Assembly: GCA_902619485.1 (NCBI GenBank)
Contig: CACNEF010000011.1
Location: 1-35,543, forward strand
DNA length: 35,543 nucleotides
DNA from: an uncultured SAR116 cluster alpha proteobacterium
Lineage (GTDB): Bacteria > Pseudomonadota > Alphaproteobacteria > Puniceispirillales > Marisalimonadaceae
Direction of reading: 5' to 3'
Below, piece after piece: positions 7,356-14,437 of this stretch (the first letter of the stretch is position 1; every line of letters starts with the position of its first letter). Under the pieces are notes generated by a model. It made no database searches and was not told where the DNA came from. It saw only the letters and a list, made by a program, of their open reading frames with translations. Both the position numbers and the translations under genes were made by a program.

Positions 7356-8645
7356 TTAATTTTTAAATAACTGGAAATCAAAACTCTCTCTACACAGTTT
7401 AAGAAAGATTGCTGCAGTCCATGAAAAGTTATCACCACCAAGTCCTTTACCTGTTAGGGGATCAAAATATTCAAACATCCCACCCAATTCAGTTAGTTTG
7501 ATAGTATCATTCTTAATCCTTTTTGCTAGCAAGTATTCTTTTTCATTTTCTAAGCCAACTAAAATCATATAATTCATTATTAACCAAACAGGGCCTCTCC
7601 AATATCTTTCACTTTCAAAACTTTCATGTTTTGGATCAAGGCTTGGGATACCATAAACGCATTCATCTAGAATCCTCTTACAATGTTCAATGGTATATTT
7701 TTTTTGCTTATCAGTGCCTACACCAGCATATAAACAAAGCATTGATGCGTTAGTGATTGCATCGGAGAATTGATTAGTTCTCATGTCAAATGCTGTAAAA
7801 GCTCTCACCTTATCATTCCAAAATTTTTGGCAACCATTTTCAAGTTTGTTAATCCAATACTCAATTTTACTGATTTTATTTTTATAGTTTAGTAATTTAG
7901 CTAATGATAAGAGGTCTTTATTAGCTTTTAAGAAAATAAAATTTATACCAGGATCTATAGCCAAAAAAGGTCCGTGATTATACATATTTATAGGATCCCA
8001 ATTACAATTTTTCCCATATTGAACAATAGACATAAATTTATCATAATCTTCATTAGTAGGTCTTTGAGATAGTTCTACGTGCGAAGTGTCGCACCTAAGG
8101 TACTCTTCAAAATTATCTGGAATTTTAACTTCTTTAAGTCCTAAGTCCCAGTCAGGACAATTATCTCTACCAGACTCCCAAGGATGAATTATACTTATAA
8201 AACCCTCATTATTTGGATCTCTAGCTGAAAAGAACCATTCATGATATGCCATTAAAGAGTTAAAAAGACTTTGACTTTTCTTTAGATCATAATCATCTCC
8301 GTCTCTTACCATTTCAAGTATAACACTTGCTAACACTGGGGGTTGAGAGTGACAACTTGTTTTAGAATTCGCTTTTATTTGCCAATGATTTGGACCAGGA
8401 AAATAATTAGGATTATTTTCATGAAAAACTATGTGAGGTATCATTCCATTTATCCATTGAGCATTTATTAATAAAATTAATTCTTGCCATGCTCTTGTTT
8501 TATTATAAGTGGCAATACCCAAAGCAGTAAACGCGGAATCCCAATTCCATTGGTGAGGATAAAGTTTATTGGTAGGAATTGTAAATCCACCACGATCGTT
8601 TCTGTTAATAATTTCAACAGCTTTTTGTAATTTCTCCTTCAACAT
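7356..8645 (-). CDS. GH63-like glycosidase, probable glucosylglycerate hydrolase type
   Basis: (alpha/alpha)6-barrel glycosidase, 429 aa, no signal peptide, so it acts in the cytoplasm. Motifs resemble bacterial GH63 glucosylglycerate/mannosylglycerate hydrolases: KLYPHQWNWDSAFTALG (27-43), GMIPHIVF (67-74), SQPPVLASVI (100-109), HPWESGRDNCPDWD (154-167) whose D161 fits the general acid, and GGMFEYFDPLTGKGLGGDNF (near 388-407) whose E392 fits the general base; FSWTAA follows. The first base of its ATG is the last base of the permease stop (TAATG), implying coupled translation. Embedded in a sugar ABC operon, it probably hydrolyses the imported glucoside (glucosylglycerate or a related solute). 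Family confident, substrate inferred; other GH63/GH37-like activities remain possible. Confidence 0.82.
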   Translation of the reverse strand: MLKEKLQKAVEIINRNDRGGFTIPTNKLYPHQWNWDSAFTALGIATYNKTRAWQELILLINAQWINGMIPHIVFHENNPNYFPGPNHWQIKANSKTSCHSQPPVLASVILEMVRDGDDYDLKKSQSLFNSLMAYHEWFFSARDPNNEGFISIIHPWESGRDNCPDWDLGLKEVKIPDNFEEYLRCDTSHVELSQRPTNEDYDKFMSIVQYGKNCNWDPINMYNHGPFLAIDPGINFIFLKANKDLLSLAKLLNYKNKISKIEYWINKLENGCQKFWNDKVRAFTAFDMRTNQFSDAITNASMLCLYAGVGTDKQKKYTIEHCKRILDECVYGIPSLDPKHESFESERYWRGPVWLIMNYMILVGLENEKEYLLAKRIKNDTIKLTELGGMFEYFDPLTGKGLGGDNFSWTAAIFLKLCRESFDFQLFKN

Positions 8646-9868
8646 TATCCTTTAACTCCACCAGCTGATAGGCCAGATATCAAAAATTTTTCCAAATAAA
8701 GAAAAATAACCATAACAGGTATTGTGGCTATTACGGCACCAGCCATTAAGTGTTGTTGAGGAATTTCAGAAGAGTTTAAAGACATTATACCTCTAGATAA
8801 AGTAAATATATTTGGATCATCTAAAAACATAAATGCTATCAAGAATTCATTCCATGCAATCATAAAAACATATAAACCAACACTCACAATCGCTGGTTTT
8901 GAGAGAGGTATTGCTATTTTTAGTATAATTTGAACTCTAGAAAGCCCATCAATTAGTGCAGCATCATCAATTTCACTTGATAATGCGCTGAAGTAACCTC
9001 TTAGCATATAAAGTGCAACTGGAATGGTGGTCGCAGGGTACACTAACATTAGACCAAATAAAGAGTTTCTTAAGCCCATATAAGAAAAAATTATATATAG
9101 TGGAATAATCAAAACTATAGAAGGAATTAAATAAATTAATATTACAGCACCTGAAAAAATTTTTTTGTTGGGTATCCTTAATCTAGCAAGTGCATAAGCT
9201 CCAGGAATTGAGAAAAATAAAGTAATAATTACTGTTGTGCAGGATACAATGAAAGAATTAATTAAAAACAAATGAAAATTGAAATTAGTAAACAATTCAA
9301 TGTAAGAATTAAATAGAGTTTTAAAATCGGTATTTAAATTAACAGACAAATCTAGAGGGTTTAAAATCAAGCTTTGTTGATTTTTTAAACTTGTCATAAT
9401 CATAATATAAAATGGAATTAAGGTTATCAAAATTAATATTATTAAACCTATTCCCCACATGAATTTTATTAAAAAACTTTCGATATCATGTTTTGACAAT
9501 TTTCCAGGACTTAAATTGTATAAAGAATGGTTCAAACTTACCCATATAAAAAATGAAGTTGATAAAATTAATATAAATATTATTAGTTGATTTTCATCTC
9601 CTGCATGATATGGGTTTCCTAAGTGAGAAATATAAATAAGAAAAGAAATTATAATTATTGCAGTAAGATGGAATTTTATAGATAAAAATTTTTGACTTTT
9701 GATGTAAATAAATCCTGCTAATGGCCCGATAATCATAATTTGACTTAACTCTAAACTTAATGGTGTTCCAAGAGTCAAAATGCCAACTAAAGTGAAAAAG
9801 ATTTGCCAAAAAATACCCCATATACCTCCAGACAAAATCGAAAAAAATAAGCCATATTTCCAAAACAT
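8645..9868 (-). CDS. Sugar ABC transporter permease, MalG-like, with N-terminal extension
   Basis: Inner-membrane permease, 407 aa. Residues from about 135 to the end form a normal MalG-type MetI domain: first helix near 137-160 followed by MTSLKNQ, PGAYALARLRIPNKK, and the EAA loop EIDDAALIDGLSRVQIILKIAIPLSKPA, the contact site for the ATPase. The first 130 residues are additional: about four hydrophobic stretches (near 5-30, 40-58, 68-85, 95-115) not found in ordinary 280-aa MalG proteins. It follows the other permease with a 1-nt gap and overlaps the glycosidase start by one base. The role of the extra helices is unknown. Confidence 0.9.
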   Translation of the reverse strand: MFWKYGLFFSILSGGIWGIFWQIFFTLVGILTLGTPLSLELSQIMIIGPLAGFIYIKSQKFLSIKFHLTAIIIISFLIYISHLGNPYHAGDENQLIIFILILSTSFFIWVSLNHSLYNLSPGKLSKHDIESFLIKFMWGIGLIILILITLIPFYIMIMTSLKNQQSLILNPLDLSVNLNTDFKTLFNSYIELFTNFNFHLFLINSFIVSCTTVIITLFFSIPGAYALARLRIPNKKIFSGAVILIYLIPSIVLIIPLYIIFSYMGLRNSLFGLMLVYPATTIPVALYMLRGYFSALSSEIDDAALIDGLSRVQIILKIAIPLSKPAIVSVGLYVFMIAWNEFLIAFMFLDDPNIFTLSRGIMSLNSSEIPQQHLMAGAVIATIPVMVIFLYLEKFLISGLSAGGVKG

Positions 9869-9869
9869 T

Positions 9870-11153
9870 TTAAAATGTTTCCTTTTTTGAATATCTCATA
9901 AAAAGTAAAGAGAATGTAAGTAGAAATATAAAAATTACTACTGCCACAGCTGCTCCTGCTCCAAGATTAGAAATTGCAAATGCTTGTTCATAAACATTTA
10001 CAGTAAAGGTTCTTGTTCCTGCGTTTCCGCCAGTCAATAAGAAAATGTCATCAAATTTGTTAAAGGTCCATATGAATCTTAGTAAAAATAAAATAGACAT
10101 AATACCAATTAAAAATGGAAGTGAAATATAAATGAATTGTTGGAATGGTGACGCTCCATCCATTTTGGCAGCATCATATACTTCTTCAGGAAACGACTGC
10201 ATACGAGCAAGAATAAATAAAAAAGAAAGAGGAAAATATCTCCAAATTTCAAAAGCTATAACCATTGATAAAGCTAAAGGAAATCTAAAGACATAACCAA
10301 AAATAATTATGTCAGTATATTTTTGTCCAAAAAAATTAATTGGTTTATCAATTACATTCATTTGAACTAACATTGAATTTATAATACCTGAGAAAGGATC
10401 AAATAATATTACCCATGCAAAAGCTACTGCTATCACTGGTGACACATAAGGAAAAAGAAGTAATCCACGTACAATTGATCTTCCCCTAAAAGATTTTTGT
10501 AAAATTTGTGCTGCCAGAAGACCAACTAACAATGCTCCAGCAGTGCCAAATATGGTATAGTAAAAAGAAACTTTTAATACTTCAAAAAATTCAGAAGCAG
10601 AAAAAACTTTTTTAAAGTTTTCAGTGTTAAATTCAAAAGAGGTTAGTACATTTTTGCTTGAAAAAGTTACTAACGGTTTAGTTTTTTTGGGGTTGTCTAA
10701 TTCTTTTTGCCATTGATCATTTTTATGAATTTTTACAATTATCTTTCCAGAGGATTTTGAGGAAACATTATTTAAATTACATGTTAACTCTTTTAATTTT
10801 ATCCTACATAATTGGGCTGGTTGCAAATCTTTAACTATGAAACCATTTGGAATTATGTCTTTAATTATCACATTTTTAAGATCATATTTAATCGATGAAT
10901 TTCTGTATCTATATTGAATTTCTGCAATTTGACTTTTGTCAGATAAATTTCCTTTAATGCGTTCTTTTACTATAAGTTTTGGTGGACGCAGATCTCCCAA
11001 GGATACTGGTTTAAAGGAAATCCAAAAATTAGCTAAGAGTGGAAATATTACTACAGATAATACTATTAAAATAGTTGGCAGTAAAAGTATTAGGCCAAGT
11101 TTTTTTTCTTTTTCTAATAAATTGTTTTTATTTTTTTTTTTGATATTTGTCAT
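9870..11153 (-). CDS. Sugar ABC transporter permease, MalF-like, with DUF11-like periplasmic insert
   Basis: Inner-membrane permease, 427 aa. Helix 1 at about 19-45, then a periplasmic loop of about 140 residues, then a normal MalF-type MetI domain from about 185 (FYYTIFGTAGALLVGLLAA, PEEVYDAAKMDGASPFQQF as EAA loop). The loop segment 78-143 (LKNVIIKDIIPNGFIVKDL, cysteines C116 and C125, then LNNVSSKSSGKIIVKI) resembles a DUF11-type beta-sandwich repeat (pattern: VxVxDxxPxGxxV...C...C.L..L..G....I.V). By position this loop matches the P2 loop of MalF that touches the binding protein. Its gene follows the binding-protein gene after a stem-loop. The DUF11 resemblance is by eye. Confidence 0.88.
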   Translation of the reverse strand: MTNIKKKNKNNLLEKEKKLGLILLLPTILIVLSVVIFPLLANFWISFKPVSLGDLRPPKLIVKERIKGNLSDKSQIAEIQYRYRNSSIKYDLKNVIIKDIIPNGFIVKDLQPAQLCRIKLKELTCNLNNVSSKSSGKIIVKIHKNDQWQKELDNPKKTKPLVTFSSKNVLTSFEFNTENFKKVFSASEFFEVLKVSFYYTIFGTAGALLVGLLAAQILQKSFRGRSIVRGLLLFPYVSPVIAVAFAWVILFDPFSGIINSMLVQMNVIDKPINFFGQKYTDIIIFGYVFRFPLALSMVIAFEIWRYFPLSFLFILARMQSFPEEVYDAAKMDGASPFQQFIYISLPFLIGIMSILFLLRFIWTFNKFDDIFLLTGGNAGTRTFTVNVYEQAFAISNLGAGAAVAVVIFIFLLTFSLLFMRYSKKETF

Positions 11154-11181
11154 TCAAAAATACTTAAAATTATAATGAAAA

Positions 11182-11210
11182 GTTAGACGACCTTATAAAG
11201 ATCGTCTAAC
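11182..11210 (-). terminator. Stem-loop after the sugar binding-protein gene (attenuator or mRNA stabiliser)
   Basis: GTTAGACGA (11182-11190) pairs with TCGTCTAAC (11202-11210). In the minus-strand RNA a G-U pair (11191/11201) and three more pairs (CTT/AAG) extend this to a 13-bp stem with a 3-nt loop. It starts 7 nt after the binding-protein stop and is followed by a weakly T-rich run, then the permease gene. Such intercistronic hairpins commonly keep binding-protein mRNA in excess over permease mRNA. Confidence 0.7.
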
Positions 11211-11217
11211 GAATAAT

Positions 11218-12561
11218 TTAATTTATTTTTGAAAGTTCTTTGTTTAACTTACTTACAGCAGTCTTAACATCAATTTGATCATCAATGAATTCACGAACTA
11301 CTCGATTAATAATTTGAGAATTTATAATTTTTGATGCTAAAGATAGTTGACCCTCTTTTACACCCCATCTATCAGCAGTTTGAAGTCCAGAAACAATTTT
11401 ATTAATTGTAATATCTGAATATAATTCTGATAAAGGAGCCTTTCTATCAACTCCAACTGGTAACTTTGACCATGCATTTACATATTTTGCTGTATCAAAA
11501 GGCTCACCCCTACGAACTGGGAATTTGCCCTCTGGTGCAATTGAAAGTGTAGCAGTATATCCATCTTTCATTGAATACTTAACAAACTCTGCAGCAACGT
11601 CAGTATTTGCGTCTGAGGTTACTCCAAAATAGCGTATATCTGCCCAAGCAGCACCTGCAGGATTAGATGGACCTCCAAACGTTGTTACAATTCCAGTCTT
11701 TTGTGCTAAAGCCTTTGAAGTTGGGTCATCATTGATAGTTGGTGGTGCGGAGTTTCTCAAACCAGCTAATTCATCAAGAATAAAAGGTGACCATATAATC
11801 ATAGCAGCTTTACCAGCGAAATATATTGCCCGAGATTGTTTCCAGTATAATTCACCAGCTGGTGAAGCTTTAGCAATCTTTTTATAAAAATTTAAAACTT
11901 CAGACGTTGCTTTTTCGTCTAGTGGGCTGAAACCATTTTTATTAACAGGCGATACCCCATTAGCTAAAAAAACATGTTCTAAAACTTGACTCATAAAATT
12001 TTCATCAACCTTAGTTGCTGCAACAAAACCGTACATGTTTGGTGGATTATGTAATTTATCAATTGCTTTTTCAATGTTTGCATAGCTATTTGGTGGAGCT
12101 AATCCAGCTGCATCAAAAATATCCTTACGATAAACTACCATTTGTGTCCAACCGTCAACTGGTACAGCAGCAGTTTTTCCGTCAAATTGCGCCATTTTGA
12201 TAGCGCCTGGTGCAAAAGTCCTTTTCATAAGAGAGTTTACAATGTCATCATTAGTTTCTACATCAAGAATACCAGCCTCAGACCATGGCAATACATATTG
12301 TAATGTATGATAAATAACATCTGGCAAATCACCTGCAGCGAATGCTGCTGTTGCCCTTTTACCAAGATCTTTTTCAGACACTGGTATAACTTCTACTTCA
12401 TGTCCAGTCTTTTGCCAAAAATCGGCAGCCATTGCATTTTGTTTTGCAAGACGCGCAGGTTGTTCCTCAGTGGTCCAAAATCTTATTTTTTCAGCTATCG
12501 CTATATTTGAAAATAATAGAAAGATTAGACTATATATCAAATAATTAAAAAATTTATGCAT
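11218..12561 (-). CDS. Extracellular sugar-binding protein (ABC solute-binding family 1)
   Basis: Periplasmic binding protein of the sugar importer, 447 aa. Signal peptide: basic MHKFFN, hydrophobic core to about residue 20, cleavage after AIA before EKIRFWTTEEQ. The mature part has the family 1 pattern IRFWTTEEQPARLAKQNAMA, GDLPDVIYHTL, VDGWTQMVVYRKDIFDAAGL (docking strand and Asp), and a C-terminal AAEFVKYSM helix. A GGAGGAG ribosome site is 7 nt before the ATG, the strongest in the operon. It is first in the minus-strand operon and is followed by a strong hairpin. Ligand unknown; a glucoside such as glucosylglycerate is inferred from the GH63-like enzyme. Confidence 0.92.
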   Translation of the reverse strand: MHKFFNYLIYSLIFLLFSNIAIAEKIRFWTTEEQPARLAKQNAMAADFWQKTGHEVEVIPVSEKDLGKRATAAFAAGDLPDVIYHTLQYVLPWSEAGILDVETNDDIVNSLMKRTFAPGAIKMAQFDGKTAAVPVDGWTQMVVYRKDIFDAAGLAPPNSYANIEKAIDKLHNPPNMYGFVAATKVDENFMSQVLEHVFLANGVSPVNKNGFSPLDEKATSEVLNFYKKIAKASPAGELYWKQSRAIYFAGKAAMIIWSPFILDELAGLRNSAPPTINDDPTSKALAQKTGIVTTFGGPSNPAGAAWADIRYFGVTSDANTDVAAEFVKYSMKDGYTATLSIAPEGKFPVRRGEPFDTAKYVNAWSKLPVGVDRKAPLSELYSDITINKIVSGLQTADRWGVKEGQLSLASKIINSQIINRVVREFIDDQIDVKTAVSKLNKELSKIN

Positions 12562-12597
12562 TATTTCTCCTCCAATATATTATTGAATTTGTTTTAT

Positions 12598-12609
12598 GAA
12601 ACACGTTCC
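12598..12609. promoter_or_regulatory. Possible LacI-type operator upstream of the sugar operon
   Basis: GAAACACGTTCC is an imperfect dyad (8 of 12 positions symmetric) with the central CG-type look of LacI-family operators. It lies 37 nt before the binding-protein ATG, downstream of a TTGACT-like hexamer on the minus strand near 12661. A second dyad, CTATATT-N10-AATATAG, spans 12626-12649. No regulator gene is present in the window. Weak, by-eye evidence. Confidence 0.25.
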
Positions 12610-12916
12610 CCAACGATATTTCAAACTATATTAGAATTATTAAATATAGTATTAGAGTCAATCACACTAATCAGGGAAATAATATTTGCTTAATAAATAA
12701 GCAAAATCGTTTTTTAATTTCACATTAAACTCTATTAATTTTTAAATGTATAATTGGATTTAAGGATAAAATTTTAATAAATTAAGTACTTAGTTATATG
12801 TACCACCTAACCTAATTAACAAAAGGCAAAAAATGTTTCGCCACAGATTTTAGGAGAATCGTATTTTATAGCTAAACACCCTCAGTAATGCCTTATGTTT
12901 CTAATAATCGTTAGGC

Positions 12917-13062
12917 TTATAACCTAGCATTAACTTGAACATACCTAAACAATTGACTAGCAGTCTCGTAACCACTGATAAATGTAACTTCTGGCACGTT
13001 TAATCCCGTTTCAAACATCCTTGAATTTGCCAAAGTCTATTTCTTTTCCTAAATGACGCCAT
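12917..13062 (-). pseudogene. Collapsed tyrosine-recombinase (integrase) gene, N- and C-termini only
   Basis: On the minus strand, GGAGG then ATG at 13062 begins MASFRKRNRLWQIQ, the typical opening of phage/shufflon-type integrases (MAxxRKRxxxWQ). That frame stops at TAA 13002-13000. In another frame, from about 13021 to TAA 12917, the sequence reads RMFETGLNVPEVTFISGYE then TASQLFRYVQVNARL. This is the C-terminal catalytic end of the same family, usually R-L-F-E-x-G-L-x-x-x-E-V, GH, then L-x-R-Y with the nucleophilic Tyr; here His of the GH motif is Tyr. The roughly 250-300 residues between have been deleted with loss of frame. It sits 85 nt inside the tRNA-Phe-like repeat at 13147-13201, as an element's integrase would. 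The rest of the 730-nt gap (12562-12916, 13063-13146, 13202-13291) holds only the operon leader and no recognisable gene. Confidence 0.8.
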
Positions 13063-13146
13063 TATACATCCTCCGTGTGATACAGGTGTGAAGATGGTAA
13101 TATAATTTTTGTTAAGTCTGTGATATGCCTACGTTTATTTGTACAA

Positions 13147-13201
13147 GAGCAGTCGACTGAAATTTTTCGAGTCTGTTGTTCGATTTTGCTTCCGTGCACT
13201 A
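13147..13201 (+). repeat. Displaced tRNA-Phe 3' end (attR-like), degenerate
   Basis: This 55-nt stretch aligns without gaps to the last 55 nt of tRNA-Phe (5755-5809): 40 identities. It keeps GAGCAG, the anticodon loop start CTGAAA (GAA at 13159-13161), GTC of the variable loop, TTCGA of the T loop and GCAC of the acceptor end; CCA has become CTA. The stems no longer pair well, so it is not a functional tRNA. The 5' part of the tRNA cannot be traced upstream. Orientation is the same as the intact gene. Interpreted as the original host tRNA 3' end pushed aside by integration. Confidence 0.78.
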
Positions 13202-13291
13202 AGTTTTGTAAACCCTAAATAAACTTTTTGTCACAATTGCAATTTTGTGAAATCAATAATTTATTCGTTAAAAAAAATGAGCTTGGTGATT

Positions 13292-14437
13292 TTATAAGAA
13301 TATACGTTTTGTCATATCTGGCAAATCTGAATTAAAAAAAGCATCTTTTACAATTTTTTGATGATCACTTTCTAAAACTCTTGCTAAAATAGATGCGTAA
13401 ACTGATCTTGCATCAATAGAAGAATTAAGATCTCGTCCTTCAAATAAATTTTTTTGCTCTAGTCCAGGCCAATCGCTTATTATTCTTGATTTCGGTAATA
13501 AACCTCCTGCCATAAGTATTGCTGTGCCATATCCATGCTCAGTACCAGATCCACCATTTTGCGACATAGTTCTCCCAAACTCTGTAAGTGACGCAACAAT
13601 TGTATTATTAAATGTTTGCCCCATCTGTTTTCTTAATGTGCCAATGACATCATCAAATTGTTTTAATTTTTTTGCGTGTTCTCCATTGTCTCCACCTTGA
13701 TCAGCATGAGTGTCAAACCCACCTATATCAAAAATAGCAACGCTTGGGCCTGTTGGATCCGAAAGTTGCTGTGCTGCAATTTTAGCCAATCCTTTCATAT
13801 CTCTGTCAGATCTGGATTTAGGCTCCATCATGGCTATAGGCCTTTTTCGGATGGTGCTCAAAACTTCCCATAACATCTTATCTTCTTTATAATCATTTTG
13901 TAATAATTGTAATGTACTATCATTTGGTAGTTTGTTTTTCGAGGGCATGAAACTGTCAAGATCATTACCACCTCTTAAAATTAGAGGCATAGGTAGAGAG
14001 ATAGATAATCCTTTAATGCCAGCTCCTTCCAAAGCTCTACCAACCCATCCCGTTTTATCAAAATAAGGTTGTGTCCCACCACTCTCCATTAAGTATTGTC
14101 CCTCAAAATGTGATCTTCCAGTGTAGGGTATAGACGATGCATGGAATATAGATGCTTGTCCCTGATCCCATAAAGATTTGTAATTTTTTAACATTGGATG
14201 CAAAGCGAAGTCAGCTGTAATTTGTACTGGTTTATTTACACCAATGTCAGGCCTTGCTTTTGTTAGTATATTATTCCCAATATATGGCACTGCAGTAAGC
14301 CCGTCCATACCTCCACGTAACATAATTATTACAAGATTGTTTTTTCTTTTATTAGAGGCAATTGCTTTTGATAAGACAGGTGCAGTTAAAATTAGCGAAG
14401 TTGATCCAGCTAAAAATAAACGTCTAGATATTCTCAT
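13292..14437 (-). CDS. DUF1501 family protein, probable Tat-exported
   Basis: 381 aa. The N-terminus MRISRRLFLAGSTSLILTAP has a twin-arginine motif (SRRLFL) and hydrophobic core, so Tat export to the periplasm is likely. DUF1501 motifs: NLVIIMLRGGMDGLTAVP near residue 35, SHFEGQYLMESG, VAIFDIGGFDTHADQGG (metal-type Asp/His) and LTEFGRTMSQNGGSGTEHG, consistent with an alkaline phosphatase/sulfatase-like fold. Its first four bases overlap the end of the DUF1800 gene (ATGA). DUF1501 and DUF1800 proteins usually occur as a pair; the physiological role is not established. Confidence 0.9.
   Translation of the reverse strand: MRISRRLFLAGSTSLILTAPVLSKAIASNKRKNNLVIIMLRGGMDGLTAVPYIGNNILTKARPDIGVNKPVQITADFALHPMLKNYKSLWDQGQASIFHASSIPYTGRSHFEGQYLMESGGTQPYFDKTGWVGRALEGAGIKGLSISLPMPLILRGGNDLDSFMPSKNKLPNDSTLQLLQNDYKEDKMLWEVLSTIRKRPIAMMEPKSRSDRDMKGLAKIAAQQLSDPTGPSVAIFDIGGFDTHADQGGDNGEHAKKLKQFDDVIGTLRKQMGQTFNNTIVASLTEFGRTMSQNGGSGTEHGYGTAILMAGGLLPKSRIISDWPGLEQKNLFEGRDLNSSIDARSVYASILARVLESDHQKIVKDAFFNSDLPDMTKRIFL

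Larger units (their letters stand above)
5755..13201. mobile_element. Probable ancient genomic island integrated in tRNA-Phe
   Basis: Bounded by the 3' part of tRNA-Phe (5755-5809) and a same-orientation, ungapped copy of those 55 nt (13147-13201; 40 of 55 identical). Similarity starts inside the D-arm and stops at the CCA end, with nothing recognisable upstream: the pattern left by a tyrosine integrase that recombines into a tRNA 3' end. A collapsed tyrosine-recombinase gene lies just inside the distal copy (12917-13062). The cargo is a five-gene sugar/glucoside ABC operon plus decayed coding DNA after the tRNA. The eroded att copy and wrecked integrase suggest an old, fixed insertion. This is inference from structure; comparison with an empty site would settle it. 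Confidence 0.7.

Noticed and set aside
12626-12649. CTATATT-N10-AATATAG dyad as a transcription terminator
   Set aside because: It lies upstream of the sugar operon, is purely AT-rich with a long loop and has no T run in the relevant direction.
13147-13201. Second functional tRNA-Phe gene
   Set aside because: The anticodon loop is kept but the anticodon, T and acceptor stems no longer pair, the 5' half is absent and CCA reads CTA. Better explained as a displaced tRNA 3' end.
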